Shown here: positions 39,105-49,124 of the stretch, piece by piece | Layout of the letters: each line of letters begins with the position of its first letter | Numbering within the stretch: the first letter of the stretch is position 1 | Assembly (NCBI GenBank): GCA_009829735.1 | Contig: CM020619.1 | Span: 24,887,554 to 24,951,553 of the forward strand | Direction of reading: 5' to 3' | DNA length: 64,000 nucleotides | Source: Pyropia yezoensis | Taxonomy: Eukaryota > Rhodophyta > Bangiophyceae > Bangiales > Bangiaceae | Program-made: the position numbers and the translations under genes | Notes under the pieces: model-generated | Told to the model about the DNA's origin: nothing | Database searches by the model: none | The model's input: only the letters and a program-made list of their open reading frames with translations

Positions 39105-40316
39105 TCACCCCCCCCGTGCACGGGTGCCGGCGGTGGCTTCCACCGGCGGCAGGCGCGCCCGGTAGACCCCCTCATTAGTCGTCACGTACAGCCAGCGCCC
39201 AGCCCCGACGGCCACGTTGGTCACCGACGCCGCCGCCGGTGGCGTTTTGAGCAGCGGCACGACCACGCCGGGGGGCTCCACCACCGCCACCACCCCCCCC
39301 ACGCCCGTGCCATACACGGTGCCCGTGGCGGCGTCGACGCCGAGGCCGTCGACGAGGCCGCCCCCCCTGGCCGTGGCCGGGTCGGCGGCCAGCCGGCGGC
39401 GGCGCCAGCCGGCACCCACGTCCACCCGCCCGCGGCGGCCGCACCAGCAGCGCTCGTAGGTGTACCACGCGCCGCCGGCAGAATCGGACACGACCAGCCG
39501 CCCGCCGGGGGCCCACACAACCCCGTTGGGCAGTGCGAGGCGGTCGTCAATGAGCACCAGCGCGGGGGCGGCGACCGTGGGCGGGGCGGCCGCGGCGGCC
39601 GCGTCGGCGGGGGCGGGGAGCCCCCCCCCCGGGGGCAGGTAGTACACGCCCGAGAAGGCGAGCTCCCGCTCCCCCTCCGCGTCCCCCCGGATAAAGCCGT
39701 ACGGCGGGTCGGTAAAGTACAGGCCGCCCCGCCCGTCGGGCGCCACATCGTTTGGCGAGTTGAGCCGCCGCCCCGCAAAGTGGCTCACCACCACCGCCGG
39801 GGCACCCCGAAACGGCCGCACCCCGCCGCCACCGCTGTTACCCCCCCCCCCGCCGCCACCGCCGCCAGCGGCTCCGGGCGCCGCCGGTGCCGCCCCGGGC
39901 GGCGGCAGCACCACCACCCGTCGGGGGCCATGCTGGGCAACCACCACCCCCCCCGCCTCCCCCAACGACGCAAGCCCATTGGCATGGCCGGAAGCACCCC
40001 ACCAGGTGGACGCCCGCCCCCCCCCCCCTCCGCCCCCACCGGCAACGTCGGCGTAGTGGCGCACCGTCGAGGCGGGGATGTCGGTAAAGAGGAGGGCGCC
40101 GGGGGCGCCCGTCGGGAGGGGGCCCTCAGCAAAGGACGCAGACGCCAGCCGGACCAGCGGACCGACGGGGGCGGGCCCGGCGTGGCCGCTGCCGGCGGCG
40201 GAAGCGGCGGCGGCAGCGGCGGCGGCGGCGGCAGAGGCGGCGTCGGTGGCCGCTGCCGTGGCGGCTGCGACAGCAATGGCCGCGGCAGCGGCGGTGGCAG
40301 CGAGAAAGCGGGCCAT
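39105..40316 (-). CDS. SMP-30/gluconolactonase-like secreted protein
   Basis: 403 residues from the ATG at 40314-40316, chosen because it starts a signal-peptide-like segment (MARFLAATAAAAAIAVAAAT). The rest fits the six-bladed beta-propeller of the SMP-30/gluconolactonase/LRE-like family, which hydrolyses lactones using a divalent metal. Expected metal and active-site residues appear in context: Glu in SFAEGPL, Asn/Asp in NSPNDVAPDGRGGLYFTDPP, Asn in LALPNGVVW and Asp in RLVVSDSAG. Glycine-rich loops between strands are longer than usual. It faces the haloperoxidase-like gene head to head across 728 bp. Likely extracellular or in the secretory path; substrate unknown. Confidence 0.85.
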   Translation of the reverse strand: MARFLAATAAAAAIAVAAATAAATDAASAAAAAAAAAASAAGSGHAGPAPVGPLVRLASASFAEGPLPTGAPGALLFTDIPASTVRHYADVAGGGGGGGGRASTWWGASGHANGLASLGEAGGVVVAQHGPRRVVVLPPPGAAPAAPGAAGGGGGGGGGNSGGGGVRPFRGAPAVVVSHFAGRRLNSPNDVAPDGRGGLYFTDPPYGFIRGDAEGERELAFSGVYYLPPGGGLPAPADAAAAAAPPTVAAPALVLIDDRLALPNGVVWAPGGRLVVSDSAGGAWYTYERCWCGRRGRVDVGAGWRRRRLAADPATARGGGLVDGLGVDAATGTVYGTGVGGVVAVVEPPGVVVPLLKTPPAAASVTNVAVGAGRWLYVTTNEGVYRARLPPVEATAGTRARGG

Positions 40317-41044
40317 TGGTAGAGCCTGCGTGGCCTGCGGGAGCATCGCGTTGGGTCGAATGGGGGGAGGAAGGGGGGCGACGGGGGCGCCGCAGATGCT
40401 CTCGCGCCACACCCTCACAGCGGGGGCGCAAAGGAGCTGAGAAAGAGTCGCAGGCCAGAGTGCGCTGGTCCAAGGTAAGAGACTCTCTTCAAGAGAGGTG
40501 ATCCAAGCTTTGGGAAATTCGCGACAACGCTCCACGGGATCACATTACAGCGGACGCAGCTGACATGTTCTCTGTGACGTGACAAGTGCCATTGCATGTT
40601 GACATCTCGACCGGTACGCACCGTGGGCGCCGTGGGCGCCATGGGCGCCAGCGTCAGCGTGCCTCAATCTCACAGACGGTTGGCGCGAGCCCCGCGCGGC
40701 TCATCGAGACGAGCGACTGGAGATTGCTCTGGGACACTCTGAGGCGCCCTTGACCTCAGGGCAACAAGGCACCAAGAACAGCTCGGGAGAGAGGCCCCCC
40801 CACTACGACCCCGTTTTTTCATATGGCGCGCTCTGAGGAGGGCGTGTAACAGTCTCTGCCACCGCACTTTAGTGGGATCAGCCCCCTCTGGTGGGGTGAG
40901 AGTGAGACGAGCGCCGCCGCAGTATCGCGGCTGATCAGCTCGCCGCCTCTCCCCCGGCCTCAATACTCTCGCGCCTCGCTGCTCTTTCTCCCTCCCCCCC
41001 CCCTTCCCCCTCGGCCCATCGAACGGGTGCTGTGACACGGCACC
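40317..41044. promoter_or_regulatory. Divergent promoter region between gluconolactonase-like and haloperoxidase-like genes
   Basis: 728 bp between two head-to-head starts. A small direct repeat of gtgggcgcc-type units occurs at about 40623-40650. No TATA box or known operator could be assigned. Shared regulation is only suggested by the arrangement. Confidence 0.4.
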
Positions 41045-42595
41045 ATGCAGCTCCGTCGGCTGTGCCTCGTCGTGGTGGCCGTCCTCGCGGCGGCCACCGC
41101 TTCCGCCGGCGCCGGCCTCACCCCCCCCCCGTGCAAGTGCAACGGGGAGGTGCGGCTGGTATCGGACCCGCGGGGGCGGTCGACCAACGTGGCGTTGACG
41201 ATGGCCAACGTGTACCTGCACCTCCAGCCGGGTTCGCCCAACCCGTGGCAGCGCTTTGGGGTGCTCACCGCCGCCATGCTCGACGCCTACGCCCTGACGT
41301 CGGGCGCCCACCCGCCCGCCACGGCCTCGTGCGTGGACGGCGCCCGCAGGGTGGACGCGCCCGAGGCGGTGGCCTACGCCGCCTACGCCGTCCTGCTCGC
41401 CGCCTACGCGGATGAGCCGGACAAGCGGGTCCGCCTCGACGACCTGATGCGGCACCACGGCCTCGATGCGGCCGCCGTGCGGGGCCACGTGGGCGCCCTC
41501 GCCGCGCGGGCGGTGATGCGGCGGCACCCCCTCAACCCGGCGCCCATCCCGTTGCGGCCGCCCAACGAGGCGTCGGCCGACGGCCACGCCGACTGCCGCC
41601 GCATCACCCGCGCCGACGGGTGGCAGCCGCTGTGCACGCAGGCGGCGCCGGGGCCGCCGTGTACCACCCAGGCGGTTGTGTTTGGCGCCCTCCTCAACGC
41701 CACCCTCTACGCGTCGGGCGTGCCGGCAGAGGCGTACCTGCCCGACCTCCCGGTGCTGCCCACCTACGCAGGCGACCTGGCGGACCTGCCCTTTCGCGGC
41801 GGCCGGAACGCGTTTGCCGACCAGCACCTGGCGGTGCTGCGGGCAAGCGCCGGGCTGGGGGACTATGAGAAGGCGCTGGTGCAGCTTGTGGCGTCGGGCA
41901 CCAGCGACCGCATTACGCTCATGGCCGTTGCCGAGGCAGAGGAGCGGGGCCTATCGCTGGGCGCCTCGGCGGCGTTGCTCCACGCCGTCGCCGCCGCTAT
42001 CCACGACTCCTCCGCGGTGACGACGACGGCCAAGTTCCGCTACGCGTCCGCCCGGTCCGTGTCGGTCATCCAGTGTGCGTACGCCGGCCGGCGGGTGGAG
42101 GCGTGGGCAGGGCCCTACCAGGGGGTCCGCCCCGTCCGCAACGCGGGGGCCACCCGCTGGCGGCCCTACTGGGCCACCCCACCGCACCCCGGCTTCATCT
42201 CTGGCGCCACCGCCGCCGCGGCGGCGGGGGTGGAGGTGCTCGCCCGCGCCTTTGGCGACCACCCCCCCCGGACCGCCAACTGCCAGACGCTGGCCGCCGG
42301 CGCCAGCGCCGTCGAGCCGCGCGTGGAGGTGGGCGGCCGCGGCTACATCCCGGGGGTGACGGACGTGCCCAACCGGGGGCCCGCCACCGGCGGCTACGCC
42401 CCCGCCCGGGATGTCACCCTCTGCTGGCCGACGTGGCGGCGGCTGGGGCGGCTGGTCGCCGACTCCCGCCTCTACGCGGGCGTCCACATCCCGGCGGACA
42501 ATGAGGCCGGGCTCGTCGCCGGGCGGGCAGCCGGCAGTCGGGCGTGGGAGTACGTGCAGCGGGTGGTTGGTGGCACGGGGGGGTGCAGGGTGTAG
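41045..42595 (+). CDS. Vanadium-dependent haloperoxidase-like (PAP2-fold) secreted protein
   Basis: 516 residues. The ATG lies in a good context (caccATGc) and starts a signal peptide (MQLRRLCLVVVAVLAAATAS). The all-helical body matches the vanadium haloperoxidase/PAP2 family. Vanadate-binding positions can be placed: K330 and R337 (KFRYASAR, seven apart as in the family), S386-G387 and R475...H481 (RLYAGVH, six apart). The family motif S-G-H is S-G-A here: the acid-base histidine is replaced by A388. The histidine that would bind vanadium (H481) is kept. Without the acid-base His, halide oxidation may be lost or altered; phosphate binding could remain. Divergent from the gluconolactonase-like gene. 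Confidence 0.8.
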   Translation: MQLRRLCLVVVAVLAAATASAGAGLTPPPCKCNGEVRLVSDPRGRSTNVALTMANVYLHLQPGSPNPWQRFGVLTAAMLDAYALTSGAHPPATASCVDGARRVDAPEAVAYAAYAVLLAAYADEPDKRVRLDDLMRHHGLDAAAVRGHVGALAARAVMRRHPLNPAPIPLRPPNEASADGHADCRRITRADGWQPLCTQAAPGPPCTTQAVVFGALLNATLYASGVPAEAYLPDLPVLPTYAGDLADLPFRGGRNAFADQHLAVLRASAGLGDYEKALVQLVASGTSDRITLMAVAEAEERGLSLGASAALLHAVAAAIHDSSAVTTTAKFRYASARSVSVIQCAYAGRRVEAWAGPYQGVRPVRNAGATRWRPYWATPPHPGFISGATAAAAAGVEVLARAFGDHPPRTANCQTLAAGASAVEPRVEVGGRGYIPGVTDVPNRGPATGGYAPARDVTLCWPTWRRLGRLVADSRLYAGVHIPADNEAGLVAGRAAGSRAWEYVQRVVGGTGGCRV

Positions 42596-43292
42596 TGCCC
42601 GGCGGGGGTGCGCAAACCCCCTGTTTTGGGCGCGCGCACATGCAGACGCGCCTGGCGTGGTTTCTGGCTCGTAGCGCGGGGAGTCGCGTGAGCGTTGCAT
42701 AAAAAAAGTTGTTCCTTACCTGCGGCCGTCCTCGGGTGTGTCCACCCGCCCCCACCATGTGGGTCAGCCTGTGTCGGTGTGAAGCAGCGCACGGCCGCCC
42801 CGGTGCGCCGGCCTTCTCCGAAAACAATGTGGAAACGGAGCACGGGGGACAACCAGGGCGCCCACCCCACACCTCATCAGTGACCCCCTGACTAGGGACT
42901 AGACGCGCCGCCTCTTCCTCCGCAGCGTTGGTCCCCAGCGCCCACGGTCCGCCACCAAACCCGGGCGCCCCGTGACCCGTCACCGGTGGGTGCTAGCCCG
43001 ACCCGCCCACCCCCCCCGCCACCAACGCTGCGAGACGGCCATCAACGTCGCTGCTGCGGGCGCGAGCGGCGCGCCAGCCTGGCGGCTTTCCCAGCGGTGT
43101 GAGAGCACCACCGGCCAGGGCACGATTGCCACCCCAGGGGGTGCTGGCACCCCCGGGGGCCCAGCAGCTCAGCAGCAGACGGGCGCGGCAGCACCCCGAT
43201 GCCATCCTGGCAGTCGCTTGTTGGGGCTTGACCATCCCCGCGGTGCGCACAGGCTGGCCGGACCACTCCTTGCGCGCGTCCCCCCCTCCTCC

Positions 43293-43329
<37 letters not shown>

Positions 43330-45205
43330 GCTCCTCCAAGCTTGCCAACGTGCGCCAACGAATGGGGGGGGGGGGGGCGTCCTGGCCAGGCTCAGCCCGG
43401 CCTCTTCCCGCGGCGGGCCAGTGACTGCGAAGCGGAGGCCCACGGATCAGCACGAGACACGCTGGTTGCTGCTCGTGATTTGACATTTGACACGGACTAG
43501 CCGTCGGATGGCTGCCCGCAAGACCAAATCTCGCCTCGTCTTCGTTGTCAGCCGACACCGCACCCTACCTGCGACGGCGACGGCCCACCGTGGTGAGCTG
43601 GGCGGCCGTCCACCTCCCGCCAGCGGAATACCACGGCACGTGGAGGGGCCTACGGCTACGCTTAGGGGGAGGGGGGGGGGGGGGGGGTGAGAGGCCCTCC
43701 TCAAGAAGCAGGACGCTGGTCTTCCTCTGTCGCAAGCGCCCCCCGTACGCTGGTGCCCCCCACCCGTGGCGGCGCTGGTGGCCATGTGCTGGCGCGCGCT
43801 CCCCCCCCCCCCAGCCGCCCGCCAGCCCAGAGGGTGCCCGGTGATGCCGTGCACGCTCGGGATGCCCCGGGTGGCGCCCCTGCACTGGCGGCCTGCCAGC
43901 ACAACGCCCGCCGTCACAGCTGTGGCCGGCGTCGTGGCTGGTGGCGGGGCGGGGAGGTGCCTCGAGGCACGGTGGGGGGATGGGGGGGCAGAGGGGGGCT
44001 GGGGCCGATGCGGGGCGCCGGCGACCCGTCGGGGCGCCGGCCCGTCGACGGGCGGGTTTAAATAGTGTCGTCTGGTGGGCCAGGCCGGTTGCGGCCGCTT
44101 GCCAAACCGCACGCTCGTTGCAAGCCGTCGGCGACAGGCTCAGCTGTGGCTCCTCCCGCGCAGCCGACAGGAAAGGATAGCAGCTTGCGCCGGCGGCAGT
44201 GGTGGCGGCGGCACTCTCTCGGCGGCAGCAGCAGCAGCGGCGGCAAGCGGGGGCGGCTTCCCCGGGGGGGAGGGGGGGGGCGGCTGCCCGCGGGGGGGGC
44301 GGCTGGCCTGCGGGGGGGAGATGGCGGGGATGTAGGCGGGGTGGGGGCGGCCGGCTTGGGGCGGGGCCGATGGCTTGGGGCGGGGGGGCCGCCCGGGGTG
44401 GGGGACGGCTGGGTGGGGGGGTGCGGCTGGAAGGGGGGAGGGGCGGTTGGCGGGGGCCTGCGCCTGCCGACTGGGAGCCGCAGTGCTTTGCGGCGGGCAA
44501 GGCGTCTCGCGGAGGGGGAGGGCGGCTGACCGGGGGGGAAGGGCCGCTTGCAGGGCGCGGGGGGGGTGGCTGGCCGCGTCGGGGGGGGGCGGCTGGCTCG
44601 GGGCGGTGCTGGCTTTCTAGACGCGTGGGAGTCTTGCAGCGCGGGCGGCGGCTTGTCTCGGAGAGCGGCCGGCTGGCGGGGAGGGGGGGTGACCGGAGGA
44701 AGGGGGCGGGCCAGGGCTACTGCCGGGGGGGCAGGGCTGCGGGAGGGTGGGCGGCAGGCAGGGGGGGGGGTTTTGGCTGGTGAGGATGGGCCGGGCGGCT
44801 AGCGTGGGGGGCAGGCGGCCAGCGTGGGGGGCCAGCGGGGACGGGTGCCTGGCCTGTGCAGCGGGACTGCTGGCGGCTGGCGGCTGGGGGGGGCGGCTGA
44901 CAGGGGGCGGCGCGCGCTGGCTGAGGGTGGGGTCGCTTTGCGGCGGCTAAAGCGGCCAGCGGCGGTGGGTTGGGCGTCTCGCGGAGTGAGAAGGGGGCGC
45001 CATCTTATGAACGGTGTATGATGGCGCCGTCGGCGTGCGGCTTCCTCGGGCAGCTGTCGCTGATGACTCGAGGAGAACGATGCGAGGAGAGTGAAGGCGA
45101 GGGGAGGGGGGGGGGGGTGCTATTCAATGTAGAAATAGGTGAAGCTTTGCGGGGAGCGGGGGCATGGGGTGTGTTTGCGTGGGTCGCGGCCGTCGCGCCG
45201 CCTGA
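42596..45205. other. Spacer with long C/G homopolymers, no confident gene
   Basis: Overlapping Gly/Arg/Pro/Ala frames on both strands without domains. A C34 run at 43294-43327 is the longest homopolymer in the window. Positions 44200-44960 are strongly G-rich. I found no upstream exon for the carbonic anhydrase fragment that follows. Confidence 0.5.
43294..43327. repeat. C34 homopolymer
   Basis: 34 consecutive C, the longest homopolymer seen here. It could form G-quadruplex structures on the minus strand. Confidence 0.8.
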
Positions 45206-45391
45206 CACACGCTGACGACGCCGCCGTGCTCCGAGGGCGTCACCTGGGTGATGCCGGGGAAGGTCATCACGGCGAGCCAGGCACAGCTAGATCGCCTCGG
45301 CCGCGCACTCCTCGAATCGGGGATGGTGGTGCTGACGGAGCGGCCGACGCAGCAGCTCAACGGCCGCAAGGTGCTGTCCTACGGCGCGTAG
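45206..45391 (+). pseudogene. C-terminal fragment or last exon of an alpha-carbonic anhydrase
   Basis: An open stretch of 61 codons between TGA (45203-45205) and TAG (45389-45391). It begins THTLTTPPCSEGVTWVMPGK and later has RPTQQLNGRKVL. LTTPPCSEGV is the alpha-carbonic anhydrase signature containing the Thr that orients zinc-bound water, and RPTQ-LNGR is the conserved C-terminal segment. The zinc-histidine part (HxH and the EHxxxG region) is absent from the 2.5 kb upstream in any frame I could read. It is therefore either the terminal exon of a gene with a distant upstream exon or a dead 3' fragment. Confidence 0.7.
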
Positions 45392-46008
45392 GGCAGGCAG
45401 GAATGACTTTTCGTAACAGCTTGGAGGAGGGGGGAAGGGGGATCGGTGAGGAGGGACGAAGGTGGGGAAGAGATGGAGGGAGTTCCCGGAGGGCTGGTTG
45501 TCAGGGGACTACCAGACGCTGCCGGGGTATGCCTTGGTCGGTGGCTGTCTAAACTCATACGTACACATAGCTGCGGACGTGCCAACGCCTCTCGGAGGGG
45601 TGGCGGGAGAACGGGGGCCTCCCCGTATGCGTGATGCGGGGGGGCAACTGGGATGCCTGTGGATGAAGAGCGCGAGAAAGGACCAATGGACGGTGAGAGC
45701 GGGGGCGGGTGCGGGGGCGGGTGCGGGGGCGGACAGATGGGCGTAGACCAGGTGGCAAGACGGTGACGGGAGGTGACTATTCGAAGCCTTCCCGAGGACA
45801 CATGTGTTTCAAAAGTCGATACTACATTCATATTTCGTGTCATTTTTTACGGTGGTCGAGGTCATCAGGTGAAAGTATTACCTCAAGGATTCTATAGGCT
45901 GATGCCCGACGACCTTGCTGCGCTGCGGGCCATCCGTTAACAGGTGCGGCCAGGATAGGTCGAGAGCTCGACAAGAGGTCCCCAGGTTAACAGAGAGGTC
46001 AGATTCTA
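45392..46008. other. Spacer, no gene seen
   Basis: Becomes relatively AT-rich after 45780. It contains a short ggtgcgggggcgg direct repeat near 45705-45735. No coding frame of interest. Confidence 0.45.
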
Positions 46009-47490
46009 TTGGCCAGGCTGAATTGGGAATCTCGTATGTGCATGGCACATGAGTCGTCTGGGTCGCCAACCCTTGCCAGTTGTGCTTTCCCCAAAAACCG
46101 CGCGACCCATCCCTGCCTCGCGCCTCTGACGCGCTTGTCGTTCCGTGGCTCCCACCCCGCGATTGCCACCCTCACCCACCCCCGTCCCTCCCCGCGATCC
46201 TGCGCCCCCCGTAATCCCCTGCCGACGCGAGGCGACCCCGTGCGGACGTGCTGTGCTCTTGTGGCCGATCGTCGTTGCTCTCGAGGACGGAGCGAGGTGA
46301 AGGCGAAGGGGGCGGGGGGAGGGAGGTTTGTTTCGCCATGGTCAGGCCCCCCACCCGCGGGGGCCGCGGCGGCCGCGGCAGCGGTCGACGAGGACGCCAC
46401 GCCGCGTGCTCTTGCGGGCATTCGTCTGCTGGACACCACTACCGCCGCCGCCGCCGCCGCCGCGAGCCGCCACACCAGCAGCGGCGGCGGCGGCACGGGT
46501 ACGACTGGCAGCATCGCCGGCGCCGACACGAGCGGCGCCAGCGGCAGTACCGCCAGCAGCCACCCCCCGTGGGAAGCCAACCTCGCCTCCATTCCTGACG
46601 TACGCGGCGCTCCCCAGCAGTTCACCGACCCGCCCGCGGCGGTCGCCGCCGCCCAGTCGGCGGTGACGTGGACGACCGCAGAGCGGTCGATCTTCCTCGC
46701 CCTCCACGCCACACACGGCAAGGACTGGCGGCGGGTGGCGGCGGGTCTGCCGACCAAGTCGCACCGCGACGTGGTGCGCCACTACTATGACGCCAAGGTG
46801 CTGCTCGGCCTCGGCTCCCGGTTTGCCAAGTCGGCGGGCGCCACGCCCGCGGAGCGGGCGGCAACGTTTGCGCGCCTGGCGGCGGTGCCACTCGGCAAGG
46901 CGCGGGCGGCGGTCGGGCCGGCTGGGGTCCGCCGTAGCAGCGGCGGGGGGGAGGGGGGCGGTGGCGGCGGCGGGGATCCTGGTCCTTGCGCGGCGGGGGG
47001 GGGGGATGGCTCCTCATCGGAGGAGTATGACGCTTGGACACCGTCCCCCAACCGTACCCGCAGCAAGAAGGCTCGGGGCTGTTGGTGGTGGTTTTCGCTG
47101 GACCCGCCCCCGGTCCTCGCATCGTACGAGGTGCGACTCCCATCCACGTGGGCGGTGGAGTTGCCGCCCGCCGCCACATGGGACGGGCCGATGCCCCCAC
47201 GTTCCTTTGACCACCTCCGTATGGGCGGACCGGCGATGGCACATGAACGTCACTTCCTTTCGTTTGAGGATGAAGTTTGGGAGGTGGTTCGCCTGCGGGA
47301 CGCCATTGATGTTTGGTCCACGCCCAGGCCCGACCCGCCTGGCGCAGTCTGCCTTCCGCTGGAGATGCACCCCGGCATTTACGCGCCGGTCATATGTGTC
47401 TACGTGCCGCCGTGGGGCTTCAAACCGCCCCCGCCCCAGCGCCACGAGGGCGCTTCGGCTGAGGCGCGGGGGGGGGGGAACGAGGAATGA
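46009..47490 (+). CDS. SANT/Myb-like domain protein
   Basis: An open frame of 493 residues. The only recognisable domain is one SANT/Myb repeat at about residues 218-270 (VTWTTAERSIFLALHATHGK, then DWRRVAAGLPTKSHRDVVRH). It has the spaced aromatic residues and three-helix pattern of DNA-binding or histone-tail-binding SANT modules. Before it is an Ala/Gly/Ser-rich linker. After it, from about 345, comes a second conserved-looking part with many Trp and Pro (GCWWWFSLDPPPVLASYEVR, FEDEVWEVVRLRDAIDVW), possibly a family-specific domain. Probably a nuclear transcription or chromatin factor. The first ATG is uncertain: the N-terminal 100 residues are poor in structure and the true start may be downstream or in another exon. 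Confidence 0.65.
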   Translation: MARLNWESRMCMAHESSGSPTLASCAFPKNRATHPCLAPLTRLSFRGSHPAIATLTHPRPSPRSCAPRNPLPTRGDPVRTCCALVADRRCSRGRSEVKAKGAGGGRFVSPWSGPPPAGAAAAAAAVDEDATPRALAGIRLLDTTTAAAAAAASRHTSSGGGGTGTTGSIAGADTSGASGSTASSHPPWEANLASIPDVRGAPQQFTDPPAAVAAAQSAVTWTTAERSIFLALHATHGKDWRRVAAGLPTKSHRDVVRHYYDAKVLLGLGSRFAKSAGATPAERAATFARLAAVPLGKARAAVGPAGVRRSSGGGEGGGGGGGDPGPCAAGGGDGSSSEEYDAWTPSPNRTRSKKARGCWWWFSLDPPPVLASYEVRLPSTWAVELPPAATWDGPMPPRSFDHLRMGGPAMAHERHFLSFEDEVWEVVRLRDAIDVWSTPRPDPPGAVCLPLEMHPGIYAPVICVYVPPWGFKPPPPQRHEGASAEARGGGNEE

Positions 47491-49124
47491 CCGCCAGGTG
47501 CGTTGCGGCTGCCGCTGGCGGGGCGGCTGCCGCCCGCCGACGGCGGCCGCCGCCCCGCGTGCCATGGTCCCGTAACACTGTGGCACGCCAAGGTGACCCC
47601 ACCCCGGGGTGGGGAAGGCTCGTCACTGGCGGTTCAGGGGGGCCCCCCTCCACCGCCTCGACCGCCGCTGCCGCCGCTGCCGCCGCTGCCACTAAACCGC
47701 CGCCACTGCCCTCGAAGCCCTCTCGCCGCCCCCGCCGCCGCCGCCTTCACTGCTGCCGCCGCCGCCACTGCCCGCGCAGGCCGTCCTCCCCGAGGCGGGG
47801 CACACCCCCCCGCCCCACCCCACTGACGGTTCCCCGTCCGTCCCCGCGGCCGCGCGGCGGCAGCCAGCTGGCACGCACGCCAGGTTAATATGTGGTTCTT
47901 GTGGACTTCTGGCTTACCACTCCAAGAAGCAGCGTGAAGCGCCAGAGATAAAAGAAGGAAAAAATGGGCTAGGAAAAGAGTAGCGCACAGCGCTTCTGAT
48001 GGTTTATGGCTGTCGATATTCCTCTCTGGCAGTCTGGACCCAGGAGCTTGTATGTGTCTTTGTCCACAGTCTTTCTGGCTCTCTAGCGTGTTTCAGGGGT
48101 TTTCAACCAATATGAACCAATATGTAAGATGCACCCGTTCTGACCCAGAAGTCCACTGCCAAAGCTCGGATCAACTCCTTGCAGTGAACCCCACTCTAGG
48201 TTGGAAGAAGAGCGGAATGACCGGAAAGGGCCCCACGTCACACGGTTGATCCCATGGATACAGAGGTGCATTGAAGGGCAAGCCCGCTCCCCCCTACGGA
48301 GCGGGCCAGCCACGCGAGGCGGAAAAAGGAACGCTGTTCGGGCGGCCAACGTACGCAGCCGGGCTGCGCTGCATCGGCGCTGGGTTCCCCGCTCGAGCTG
48401 GCCAGATCGACCAGCCACTGTTTGCGGGCGGGGTGGGACCCGTAGGAAAACGTTTTGACGAGGGCGGCACCCGTGCATCCCAGTGCAAATGCGCCTGGCG
48501 GGTGGGATTGTCTACGCACGCATCATTTCTAGCATTAGAATTAGAAAGCCGCCTTTAGTGCTCACTGGGCGTGACACACGGGCGGCGCGGGAGGCGGTGC
48601 GTTCGTCTACGTTGAGGAAACCCGACGGTCCCTCGTTGGACCTCGCGCCTGCGCACGGTGGGCGTCCCACACGGCCGCACTGATATGCTGGTCGCGTCGA
48701 CCCCGTCGGTCGTCCGAGTCAGCTACATACGCCAGGGCGGCGGTGGGGCGCACCCCCCTGCCGTTGGTCGCCATCGACGCCGGCGGTGCTGTCCGCCCCC
48801 CTTCTCGCGCGGGGCGCCGTACTGGCCGTCCCGGCCGGGCTGGCCCACCCTCGTGCATGGTTGGCCGCGGGCGGCGCAGCGATGGTCCCCGTGCATACCC
48901 CCCCAGTGCAACGGCGGCGCCGCCAACGGCTCTTGCGCGACGCCGAGGTGGTGCTTATCAGGCTGCCACCCAAGCATTGACGACAGACCCTTTTGTCCGT
49001 CCATCCCATCCCAGAGTCGAGTGCCCACCGCCCGGTTGTCGTTGCCAAAGACTCGCCGCTCCCGCCGCCTTGCCGGCACCCGTTTGCGGTTCCACGCCCG
49101 CCCCCCCTCAGGTGAGCACCGGCC
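47491..49124. other. Spacer upstream of the subtilase gene
   Basis: GC-rich to 47880 with simple ccgccg repeats, then an AT-richer stretch (about 47890-48240) and GC-rich again. Short frames only; none has a recognisable domain. The promoter of the subtilase should be in the last few hundred bases. Confidence 0.45.

Noticed and set aside
37876-39108. 410-codon minus-strand frame
   Set aside because: No domain, no plausible start context and a random-looking mixture of residues. In GC-rich DNA such frames arise by lack of stops.
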